Source: Saprospiraceae bacterium UBA2329 (GTDB lineage: Bacteria > Bacteroidota > Bacteroidia > Chitinophagales > Saprospiraceae). Taken from it: a stretch of DNA of 5,199 bases. The notes below the pieces were generated by a model, which was not told the origin of the DNA, ran no database searches, and saw nothing but the letters and a program-made list of their open reading frames with translations. The DNA lies in the NCBI GenBank assembly GCA_002344975.1, contig DDUV01000089.1:1-5199 (forward strand), in the 5' to 3' direction. Positions 1-5,199 of this stretch are shown in pieces (within the stretch, counting starts at the first letter, position 1; every line of letters begins with the position of its first letter). The position numbers and the translations under genes were made by a program.

Positions 1-165
1 AACCCCAGTGCTGCCGGCGCATTCACCGTCGCGGTGGCTGGCCAGATTTACGGGCCGTTCTCCATGCAGCAATTGCCGCTCATCCTGCCCAATGTGCAGG
101 TGCCTACCGATGCGTTGGAATTTGCCGTACAAATTTGCCCGATCACCATTCCGGCGGTGGTGTGC
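1..165 (+). repeat. C-terminal part of an Ig-like repeat copy (repeat A), cut by the window edge
   Basis: Residues 1-55 of the first protein match the second half of repeat E. Both show a pattern of F-T-V, then Y-G-x-F, then L-P-[LI]-x-L, then L-E-F-[AS]-V, and finally cysteine. The next residues, starting at Cys56 with CRTVMVTATPCP, look like the head of another repeat (compare CRITGITATPRPC in repeat D). This shows that the repeat array extends upstream of the window and that the gene is truncated here by the window rather than by mutation. Confidence 0.6.
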
Positions 166-2856
166 TGCCGTACCGTGATGGTGACGGCAACGCCTTGTCC
201 TACAGACCAATGTATAGGTTTTGAAAACATGACCGGATCGGCTTACGGCGCCTCTCAGGGCAACCAACCCGGCGATCTGATCTACACCGAAAACAACGTG
301 TCGGTGAGATTGCTGCCTTTCCAGGATTCCGATTGGGTGACGGTTTTCGGCGAGCTGAGGGTAGAAACGGCTCCCGGCACGCCTGCTTTTCCTGCTGCAT
401 CGGGCAAGTTTCTGTCTCTCCGTCAGATTGGGTTGGCTTTTAATTTTACACAATATCCCGGCCCGGTGGACACGGTTACGGTGCAGTTTTTCAATCAGGG
501 GCCGGTCAACTTTGCCGCCAACGGCGGGCCATTGTTTTCCTTGCCGCTGCTGACGCCCGGAACCTACAACATCGGTTCCGGTGTGAGCATGAGGGTATTG
601 CTCACAGGGTCTTCGCCTCAATTCGGCACCTTGATTTTTTCAGGAAATATTTCTTCGTTGCGAATTGGCGGCGCCAATCTCCGTATAGATGAAATGTGCG
701 TGCCGGAAGAACCGGTGTGCGAACTGGGCGATGCGACGGTCATAGGAACTCCTGCGTGTGAAACGCCCGGAGATGACCGCTATGTGGCCAACATCCGGAT
801 CGAAGGCGCACAGCCCGGCGAAATGCTCATCGTGCGCTCAGTTTTGACGGGACAAACGGATACAATTCCTTACGGTAATAACGCTTTACGGGTTCGCTTT
901 TTCCATACCGACAACAACTTTGATCACTTGGTCATTTGTAGTACCTCCCTGCCCGATTGTTGCACAGATGTAGTATTTGACTACTCTTGCCCCCCCTGCG
1001 AGATTCTCAGTCTGAATGTAATACCTCAGCCCTGCAACGACGACGGTACTTTCGATATCGTAGTGGGTTTCGACTACCTGCCTGCCAATACCCTTGATTC
1101 CTTTCTGCTCACCTTGTCCACCGGTTTGGAGGTCGAATTTGCACTGCACAACCTGCCCTTCACCCTTCCTTCCGTCTCTGCCGATGCAGGCGAAGAGGTC
1201 ATTGTTCGGCTGCGGTCTTTGTTCAATGCTTGTGACGCAAGCGCTACTTTCACCGCCCCCGATTGCGATGGCGACGAGTGCCGCATTACGGGCATCACTG
1301 CTACGCCGCGTCCTTGCAATGCCGATGGGCTGTTCCTGATTGACCTCACATTCAGCGCCGCCAATACCGGCAGCGCTGGGTTCTTCGTCTTTGCCGACGG
1401 CGCCATCAGCGGTCCGCACAGCTACTCCAATGCGGGCGTCACGGTAGGTCCATTCCCCGGCAACGGGACCAACATCGTGGACATCCTCATCCTTGATATC
1501 AGCAATCCGGCCTGCTATGGCTACATTGAGGTCGGCCCCTTGAACTGCGACGATCTGGATTGTCACATTACCGAGCTTACTGCGGTAGCATCCGATTGCA
1601 ACGATGCCGATGAGTTTTTTGTAGAACTCGACTTCGTTCCTACAGGCAACCACTCCGACGGTTTTACCGTGCGCGGCAACGGCGTCTTCTACGGCACATT
1701 TGATTACGATGACCTGCCCATCAGACTGGGACCGTTTGGACTGAATACGCCGCCTGTGCTCGAATTTTCGGTGCGCGATCAGGAGTCGCCCGAAACATGC
1801 AGAGCCGTTATCACCGTTCAGCGCCCGGTTTGCAATCCCATCATCGTTTGGCCCGGCGATACCGATAACAACAACATTGCCAACCACTTCGATCTGCTCA
1901 ATATAGGTCTCGCATTCGGTACGCAAGGCCCGCCGCGCAGCGCCAATTCCGCCGACTGGTCGGGAATGGCTGCGACGCCCTGGCAGCAGATGTTCAATAC
2001 CAATGATCTCAACTTTGCTTATGCAGACTGCAACGGCAACGGTATCGTCAATACGGGCGATGTAGAGGTTCTCATTGAAAACTATGGTCTTACGCACGGC
2101 CCGGTAGCGCCCTACACCCCGCTGCCCGCCACGCCCAACAATCCGCGCATTATTGTGGACATGCCCGCCGGCCCGATTGCCCCCGGCACGCAAATCTCTG
2201 CGCCCATTTTGCTGGGAGGCTCCGTGGTGTCGGTGGAGGCTATTTACGGCATCGCATTTACCATTGAGTTCAATCCAGATGTCTTTGTACCCAATTCTAT
2301 GAGCGTGGAAGCCCTCAACACATCCTGGATGGCGGCGGCGATTCCGGGCACTTCTCCTGCTTTGATTTCTATCAACCGTTCCTTCGCGGAAGACGGGTTT
2401 ATTGAAGTGGCCATCAGCCGCATCAATCGCCAAAATACGGGAGGACAAGGTGTCATTGCACATCTCCGAGGCATCATAGACGATATTGCCGGCATTACGC
2501 AGAGCGAAATCCGCATTACCAACATCCGCGCCATTCGCGCCGATGAAACGCCGCTGGCTGTTTATAACCCGGTAGAAACTTTCAGCATCGGCAACGGTTT
2601 TGCCGACATCAGTTGGATGGATATGAACTTAGCTCTTGATGTGCATCCCAATCCAACAGGCGGTGAGGCATACATCGAAAATGAGTTCGACTTAGCCATT
2701 GACGAGGTGCGCATTTACAATGACAAAGGCGTACAAATGGGCGCGGCCCTCTCGAACACCAACCGGGTTTCCCTCACCGGGCTGCCTGCCGGTATGTACT
2801 ACCTGAAAATCAGAGTTGGTGAAAACACCTTCTACAAGCGATTGATAAAGAGCTAA
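1..2856 (+). CDS. Large secreted multidomain surface protein with Ig-like repeats, dockerin-like loops and T9SS type A sorting domain (5' partial)
   Basis: The frame is open from base 1 to the TAA at 2854-2856, giving 951 codons. The GTG at 34 is not a believable start, because the reading continues upstream of it inside a repeat copy; the true start lies outside the window. Counting residues from base 1, the order is: tail of an Ig-like repeat (1-55), a beta-sandwich-like segment (about 72-237), four Cys-containing repeats of about 93 residues (240-611), two EF-hand-type calcium loops (620-631 and 676-687), a cohesin-like beta domain (about 715-831) and a T9SS C-terminal sorting domain (about 877-951) with HPNP, GLPAGMYYLKI and a basic final stretch. 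In the T9SS family such a tail directs Sec-exported proteins across the outer membrane, where it is removed and the protein is released or anchored. No catalytic motif was recognised, so I infer a binding, adhesive or structural role. The nearest gene downstream also encodes a secreted repeat protein, but a strong terminator separates them. Confidence is high for the gene and sorting tail, moderate for the middle domains and low for the role. Confidence 0.95.
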   Translation, partial: NPSAAGAFTVAVAGQIYGPFSMQQLPLILPNVQVPTDALEFAVQICPITIPAVVCCRTVMVTATPCPTDQCIGFENMTGSAYGASQGNQPGDLIYTENNVSVRLLPFQDSDWVTVFGELRVETAPGTPAFPAASGKFLSLRQIGLAFNFTQYPGPVDTVTVQFFNQGPVNFAANGGPLFSLPLLTPGTYNIGSGVSMRVLLTGSSPQFGTLIFSGNISSLRIGGANLRIDEMCVPEEPVCELGDATVIGTPACETPGDDRYVANIRIEGAQPGEMLIVRSVLTGQTDTIPYGNNALRVRFFHTDNNFDHLVICSTSLPDCCTDVVFDYSCPPCEILSLNVIPQPCNDDGTFDIVVGFDYLPANTLDSFLLTLSTGLEVEFALHNLPFTLPSVSADAGEEVIVRLRSLFNACDASATFTAPDCDGDECRITGITATPRPCNADGLFLIDLTFSAANTGSAGFFVFADGAISGPHSYSNAGVTVGPFPGNGTNIVDILILDISNPACYGYIEVGPLNCDDLDCHITELTAVASDCNDADEFFVELDFVPTGNHSDGFTVRGNGVFYGTFDYDDLPIRLGPFGLNTPPVLEFSVRDQESPETCRAVITVQRPVCNPIIVWPGDTDNNNIANHFDLLNIGLAFGTQGPPRSANSADWSGMAATPWQQMFNTNDLNFAYADCNGNGIVNTGDVEVLIENYGLTHGPVAPYTPLPATPNNPRIIVDMPAGPIAPGTQISAPILLGGSVVSVEAIYGIAFTIEFNPDVFVPNSMSVEALNTSWMAAAIPGTSPALISINRSFAEDGFIEVAISRINRQNTGGQGVIAHLRGIIDDIAGITQSEIRITNIRAIRADETPLAVYNPVETFSIGNGFADISWMDMNLALDVHPNPTGGEAYIENEFDLAIDEVRIYNDKGVQMGAALSNTNRVSLTGLPAGMYYLKIRVGENTFYKRLIKS
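214..708 (+). other. Beta-sandwich-like domain inserted in the Ig-like array
   Basis: Residues about 72-236 do not match the flanking repeats. The segment begins IGFENMTGSAYG and ends with an alternating pattern, GNISSLRIGGANLRIDEMCV. It is rich in short hydrophobic beta-strand-like stretches with Gly, Asn and Pro turns, and has no Cys except at its edges. The ending resembles a motif I recall from bacterial extracellular beta-sandwich domains, where a final IGGxEL-[WR]-IDx strand closes the fold. A carbohydrate- or ligand-binding module is possible, but this rests on pattern memory only. Confidence 0.4.
718..1833 (+). repeat. Four diverged Cys-containing Ig-like repeats (B-E) of about 93 residues
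   Basis: The units start at codons 718, 997, 1279 and 1561, each opening with a cysteine: CELGDATVIGTPAC, CEILSLNVIPQPCNDDG, CRITGITATPRPCNADG and CHITELTAVASDCNDAD. Each then has F-x-[IV]-x-[LV] strands, a central Gly/Phe-rich stretch and a closing motif with one or two cysteines followed by a Cys-Asp or Cys-Pro join. Spacing between the opening cysteines is 93, 94 and 94 residues. The regular cysteine positions suggest disulphide-stabilised extracellular beta-sandwich modules. The copies are strongly diverged, so the array is old. It probably acts as a stalk or binding surface. Confidence 0.7.
1849..2097 (+). other. Dockerin-like domain with two EF-hand calcium-binding loops
   Basis: Two 12-residue loops have ligands at the expected positions 1, 3, 5, 9 and 12. 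Loop 1 (bases 1858-1893) is DTDNNNIANHFD with D620, D622, N624, N628 and D631. Loop 2 (bases 2026-2061) is DCNGNGIVNTGD with D676, N678, N680, N684 and D687. Each is followed by a short helix-like stretch (LLNIGLAFG and VEVLIENYGL). The loop starts are 56 residues apart, wider than in classical dockerins, with a Trp-containing linker between them. In Bacteroidota such modules are common next to T9SS tails and generally do not indicate a cellulosome. I infer calcium-dependent stability or domain packing. Confidence 0.75.
2143..2493 (+). other. Cohesin-like beta domain
   Basis: Residues about 715-831 begin with a strand (RIIVDMP), a Pro/Gly turn (GPIAPGTQI) and a strand pair ending in GIAFTIEFNPDVFV, followed by a variable part and a strand reading GVIAHLRGII. 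The order and the hydrophobic-x-hydrophobic-FNPDVF motif resemble cohesin or related jelly-roll domains, in which a [YF]-x-[FL]-x-[LI]-x-[FY]-[DN]-P motif is typical. A generic Ig-like fold is the main alternative. The fold class is moderately supported, but binding of a dockerin partner is not shown. Confidence 0.45.
2629..2853 (+). other. T9SS type A C-terminal sorting domain
   Basis: The last 75 residues have the hallmarks of the Por secretion C-terminal sorting family. The first strand ends in VHPNPTGGEAYI. A central strand follows with VRIYNDKGVQM, then VSLTGLPAGMYYLKI and a final FYKRLIKS just before the stop. In known systems this domain is recognised by the outer-membrane T9SS machinery and cleaved after export. 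It is the best taxonomic marker in the window, pointing to Bacteroidota. Confidence 0.95.
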
Positions 2857-2880
2857 AGTGTAATAAAGATGAGAATACAT

Positions 2881-2921
2881 CAGCCCTGCCGGAGCACGTC
2901 TTCGGCAGGGCTGTGTTTTTT
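2881..2921 (+). terminator. Intrinsic terminator of the first gene
   Basis: A perfect 11-base stem pairs CAGCCCTGCCG (2881-2891) with CGGCAGGGCTG (2903-2913). It can extend inward by three more pairs, one of them G-U, leaving a five-base loop. A run of six T follows at 2916-2921. It lies 24 bases after the TAA and faces the + strand. There is no A-run on its left side, so it is unlikely to work in both directions. It should separate the first gene from the next. Confidence 0.92.
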
Positions 2922-3054
2922 AGGCTTGCCGTCCCCTGGAAAAATATGTACAGGCAGAAAAAAACACTTTGGGTGAGATGGAATGATTTGGATTTAAATA
3001 TTTGATATACAGTTTTTTATATCCATTTTTTATTACCCAGGCCCCATCCTTTTA

Positions 3055-3086
3055 GCTGTGTATATATAATGTATATGCAGCTTTTT
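3055..3086 (+). terminator. Possible weak terminator-like hairpin in the intergenic region
   Basis: GCTGTGTATA (3055-3064) can pair with TATATGCAGC (3072-3081) over ten positions, two of them G-U, around a seven-base loop. Five T follow directly (3082-3086). The stem is mostly AT above a four-pair G/C-containing base, so it would be weak. It lies about 135 bases after the main terminator and no gene between them explains it. It may be a chance AT-rich palindrome or the end of an unannotated short transcript. Confidence 0.3.
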
Positions 3087-3114
3087 GTAATAAACAGCAG
3101 TAAGTTTACCTTGG
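3082..3114 (+). promoter_or_regulatory. Candidate Bacteroidota-type promoter, weak
   Basis: TTTTTG (3082-3087), then 19 bases, then TACCTTGG (3107-3114) approximates the Bacteroidota primary sigma pattern of TTTG, 19-21 bases, TAnnTTTG, with one mismatch in the second box. It would start a transcript about 375 bases ahead of the second gene, which is a long leader, and its first box overlaps the T-run of the weak hairpin. Such matches arise easily by chance in AT-rich DNA. Confidence 0.18.
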
Positions 3115-3497
3115 GATTCGACAGATTGAATCACCAGCCTGTTTTACCAAATAAAATATTTCAAATGAAAAATTTTACCGGATGATTTGTTTTGGTTTCT
3201 GGCGATTTCGATGCCTTCCATAGCCGTATGAGCATAAGTCGTTTTCCAGAATACCTCACAAGCTACTATCGGGCCGAATAGTAAGCATTTTCTTCCCGCA
3301 CCCATCAGCGAAGGAGCCTACAGAATCTCCCCCCCAAGTCTGCCATGTAGGTCGAACCGTCCATCCATCGCTCAGTTCCCCCCGACCATTGTTTTTGAGT
3401 ATTGCGGCTTCCGCCTGATGTACCCGCCTGCCTGTTTCTGGAAAATTTTTCCACTTATACTGGTTTTGTACATCCTAACCATTTTAAAACCAATCAA

Positions 3498-3554
3498 ATG
3501 CTTAGATACTTCATCATATTCCTTTTAGTTTTAGTAGCGGATTTTTCCTTTGGC
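3498..3554 (+). other. Sec signal peptide of the repeat adhesin
   Basis: The first 19 residues, MLRYFIIFLLVLVADFSFG, have a basic residue at position 3, a hydrophobic core at 4-14 and a short polar end. Cleavage is most likely between Gly19 and Gln20; a Gln at +1 is common in Bacteroidota exported proteins. There is no lipobox cysteine, so it is not predicted to be a lipoprotein. Confidence 0.85.
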
Positions 3555-5199
3555 CAGGTTTTTACTCTAACCCAAACCCATAGCGATGCTACCATAGGGC
3601 TTGACCGAAAAGCCTGGGCTGGCCTGGGTAATACCACAAATCACAGCCAGGGTTATGCCCATGATTTTACATTGCCGGCAAGGACCAATCCTTGTCAACG
3701 GATATCAGCCATACGCGTGGAGATCAATATTACAAACTACACCAATAGTGGTGGTCCTTGTCCCCATGCAACGCTCTATTACAATCTATTTTATGGATGT
3801 GGAACCTATACTGGAGGTGCTACATGTTTGCCGGCGACTAATTTGATAGCAGAACCTAATTTCCCTCCTAATACAAGCCCTCCGCCATTTAATTTTGGAA
3901 ATCCTTTGGGCGGGCCTGTTAATCCGAATATTGTACCCGATTTTGGAGCCAATTTGAGTGTGGACGTAGTACCTGTTTCTAACCCTGGTTGTAGTCCTAT
4001 AAGTAGTGGACAAATAAGTTATCAATATACCATAACCGTTACTGTTACTGTGACGGAGAACACCCCCGTTACTCCCTCCTTACCTTCCATCGGCCCCTTC
4101 TGCCCCGGCGCCTCGCCCACCGCATTGAACACGACCCAAAGCGGCATCACAGGCTCCTGGTCGGGACCGGGTGTGTCGGGCAATTCGTTCAACCCTGCCA
4201 CTGCCGGAGCCGGCAGTCATACGCTTACCTTCACCCCGAATGCAGACCAATGCGCCAATATGAATACGATGATGGTGACGGTGAACTCAAATGCAACGCC
4301 TACCTTCACCCAAGTACCCGATATCTGCTCCGGGGGTTCCTTCTCGCTGCCCACTACTTCCGATAATGGCATCACGGGCGCTTGGTCGCCCGCCATAAAT
4401 AATACAAACACAACGACTTACACTTTTACGCCCAATGTGGCGCTGCACCCCTGCGCTCCCACCACAACTATGACGGTAGCCGTGAACTCCAGCCTGACGC
4501 CTGCCTTCACCCAAGTGCAGCCGATCTGCTCCGGCGGCGCCTTCTCGCTGCCCGCTACTTCCGACAACGGCATCAGCGGCTCTTGGTCGCCCGCTATAAA
4601 TAATACAAGCACAACGACTTACACCTTCACGCCCAACGCGGCGCTGCACCCCTGCGCTTCCACTACGACAATGACCGTGACGGTAAACCCGAACGTGACG
4701 CCCACTTTCACGCAGGTCGCCCCGATCTGCTCCGGCGGCTCGTTTACGCTGCCCGCCATCTCCAACAACGGCATCACAGGTACTTGGTCGCCTGCTATCA
4801 ACAACACGACAACAACAACTTATACCTTCACGCCCACCGCCGGCCAATGCGCCGCCACACAAACCATGACCGTGACGGTGAACCCCAACGTAACGCCCAC
4901 CTTCACGCAGATCGCCCCGATCTGCTCCGGCGGCTCCTTCTCGCTGCCCGCCACCTCCGACAACGGCATCAGCGGCTCTTGGTCGCCCGCTATAAACACC
5001 ACAAACACAACCACTTACACCTTCACCCCCAACGCGGCGCTGCACCCCTGCGCTTCCACCACGACGATGACCGTGACGGTGAATCCCAATGTGACACCTA
5101 CTTTCACGCAGGTCGCCCCGATCTGCTCCGGTGAAACTTTCAGCCTTCCGGCAACGTCCAACAACGGCATCAACGGCTCTTGGTCGCCCGCTATAAATA
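3498..5199 (+). CDS. Secreted adhesin-like protein with tandem Thr-rich Ig-like repeats (3' partial)
   Basis: An ATG at 3498 opens a frame with no stop through the last base: 567 codons and continuing. The start is supported by a signal peptide straight after it, by the absence of an in-frame ATG back to the TGA at 3396, and by an A/T-rich leader without a Shine-Dalgarno sequence, which is normal in Bacteroidota. Residues 1-19 are the signal peptide. Residues 20-190 are a unique domain with Cys at 66, 88, 101, 110 and 165, rich in Asn, Pro, Gly and Thr, ending in a beta strand ITVTVTVTE. From residue 192 a tandem array follows: one diverged copy, then near-identical copies of about 67 residues with ICSGG, GSWSPAINN, TTTYTFTP and TMTVTVNP motifs. 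Arrays of this type are known from large T9SS-exported adhesins of Bacteroidota that end in a sorting or gliding-associated domain; that end is not visible here. I infer a cell-surface adhesin. The N-terminal domain is not recognised. Overlapping long frames on the minus strand are shadows of this gene. Confidence 0.92.
   Translation, partial: MLRYFIIFLLVLVADFSFGQVFTLTQTHSDATIGLDRKAWAGLGNTTNHSQGYAHDFTLPARTNPCQRISAIRVEINITNYTNSGGPCPHATLYYNLFYGCGTYTGGATCLPATNLIAEPNFPPNTSPPPFNFGNPLGGPVNPNIVPDFGANLSVDVVPVSNPGCSPISSGQISYQYTITVTVTVTENTPVTPSLPSIGPFCPGASPTALNTTQSGITGSWSGPGVSGNSFNPATAGAGSHTLTFTPNADQCANMNTMMVTVNSNATPTFTQVPDICSGGSFSLPTTSDNGITGAWSPAINNTNTTTYTFTPNVALHPCAPTTTMTVAVNSSLTPAFTQVQPICSGGAFSLPATSDNGISGSWSPAINNTSTTTYTFTPNAALHPCASTTTMTVTVNPNVTPTFTQVAPICSGGSFTLPAISNNGITGTWSPAINNTTTTTYTFTPTAGQCAATQTMTVTVNPNVTPTFTQIAPICSGGSFSLPATSDNGISGSWSPAINTTNTTTYTFTPNAALHPCASTTTMTVTVNPNVTPTFTQVAPICSGETFSLPATSNNGINGSWSPAIN
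4071..5199 (+). repeat. Tandem array of about 201-base repeats encoding Ig-like modules, continuing past the window
   Basis: Units in phase with the reading frame: R0 4071-4295 (75 residues, diverged), R1 4296-4496 (67), R2 4497-4697 (67), R3 4698-4892 (65), R4 4893-5093 (67) and R5 from 5094, cut by the window end. Consensus landmarks are TP[TA]FTQ, ICSGG, LPATS[DN]NGI, WSPAINN, TTTYTFTP, one Cys in HPCA or QCA, and TMTVTVNPNV. By hand count R2 and R4 differ at 24 of 201 bases and 6 of 67 residues. Two cysteines per unit could form a disulphide. All length differences are multiples of three, so the frame is kept. The array is likely to vary in copy number by recombination, and it is hard to assemble from short reads. 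Confidence 0.93.

Larger units (their letters stand above)
2922..3497. other. Intergenic region of about 575 bases, AT-rich then GC-rich
   Basis: No convincing gene or RNA was found here. The first part is AT-rich (18 G+C in the 60 bases 2941-3000), while 3301-3360 has 35 G+C in 60 bases. A weak hairpin with a T-run is at 3055-3086. C-runs of seven and six bases lie at 3329-3335 and 3378-3383. The minus strand has short open stretches (3144-3305 with an ATG, and 3256-3474 without one), discussed under findings. The stretch just before 3498 must contain the promoter and leader of the second gene, but no clear Bacteroidota promoter match was seen close to it. Confidence 0.7.

Noticed and set aside
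34..36. GTG at 34 as the start of the first gene
   Set aside because: The frame is open to base 1 and the residues before and after it belong to one Ig-like repeat copy, with no signal peptide following the GTG.
990..996. Run of seven C as a possible frameshift or phase-variation site in the first gene
   Set aside because: The reading frame continues intact with clear repeat similarity on both sides. A short C-run alone is weak evidence for slippage.
886..2463. A 525-codon open frame on the minus strand
   Set aside because: It lies wholly inside the first gene, whose + frame has recognisable calcium loops, Ig-like repeats and a sorting tail. The antisense product has no recognised motif; the frame stays open because of the codon composition of the + gene.
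3456..3461. TATACT as a -10 box for the second gene
   Set aside because: There is no matching upstream box at suitable spacing and the site does not fit the Bacteroidota TAnnTTTG pattern; a single hexamer match in AT-rich DNA is not enough.
4287..5045. A 252-codon minus-strand frame with a periodic Gly/Arg-rich product
   Set aside because: Its periodicity is only the shadow of the 201-base repeat of the + strand adhesin. The + frame carries a signal peptide and known repeat motifs, and length changes preserve it.
4784..5134. A + strand frame with a His/Arg-rich product
   Set aside because: It is a shifted frame within the repeat array; the true frame through the same bases encodes the Ig-like repeats without interruption from 3498.
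4071..5199. CRISPR-like array because of the regular repeats
   Set aside because: The period is about 201 bases, in phase with an open reading frame, with diverged protein-coding units and no short constant repeat with unique spacers.

Overview
The window reads as a piece of a Bacteroidota chromosome. The first protein ends in a type IX secretion (T9SS) sorting domain, neither visible translation start relies on a Shine-Dalgarno sequence, and both genes encode large modular surface proteins of a kind common in gliding or polymer-degrading Bacteroidota. The two-loop calcium-binding module followed by the T9SS tail resembles what I recall from Saprospiria-type genomes. That finer placement is from memory and was not searched.

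Layout, all genes on the + strand. (1) Bases 1-2856 hold the 3' part of a gene for a large secreted multidomain protein; its start lies upstream of the window. In order it carries the end of an Ig-like repeat, a beta-sandwich-like insert of about 165 residues, four Cys-containing Ig-like repeats of about 93 residues, a dockerin-like pair of EF-hand loops, a cohesin-like beta domain, and the T9SS type A sorting domain. (2) A strong intrinsic terminator lies at 2881-2921. (3) An intergenic region of about 575 bases follows. It is AT-rich in its first part and GC-rich at about 3270-3440, and it has a weaker second hairpin with a T-run at 3055-3086. (4) Bases 3498-5199 hold the 5' part of a second secreted protein that runs off the window end: a signal peptide, a unique N-terminal domain, then a tandem array of about 67-residue Thr-rich Ig-like repeats (201-base period) of the kind found in T9SS-exported Bacteroidota adhesins. 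This gene is easy to miss because the frame has no stop inside the window and long antisense frames shadow it.

The two genes are probably separate transcription units, since a strong terminator and a long spacer lie between them. They probably share a fate: Sec export, then T9SS-dependent passage to the cell surface, acting in adhesion or polymer binding. No enzyme active site, RNA gene, CRISPR array, insertion sequence or defence gene was recognised. I do not see a clearly new biological system. The most interesting signals are the repeat array with its composition shift and fixed rare codon, the modular layout of the first protein, and the unexplained GC-rich intergenic island.
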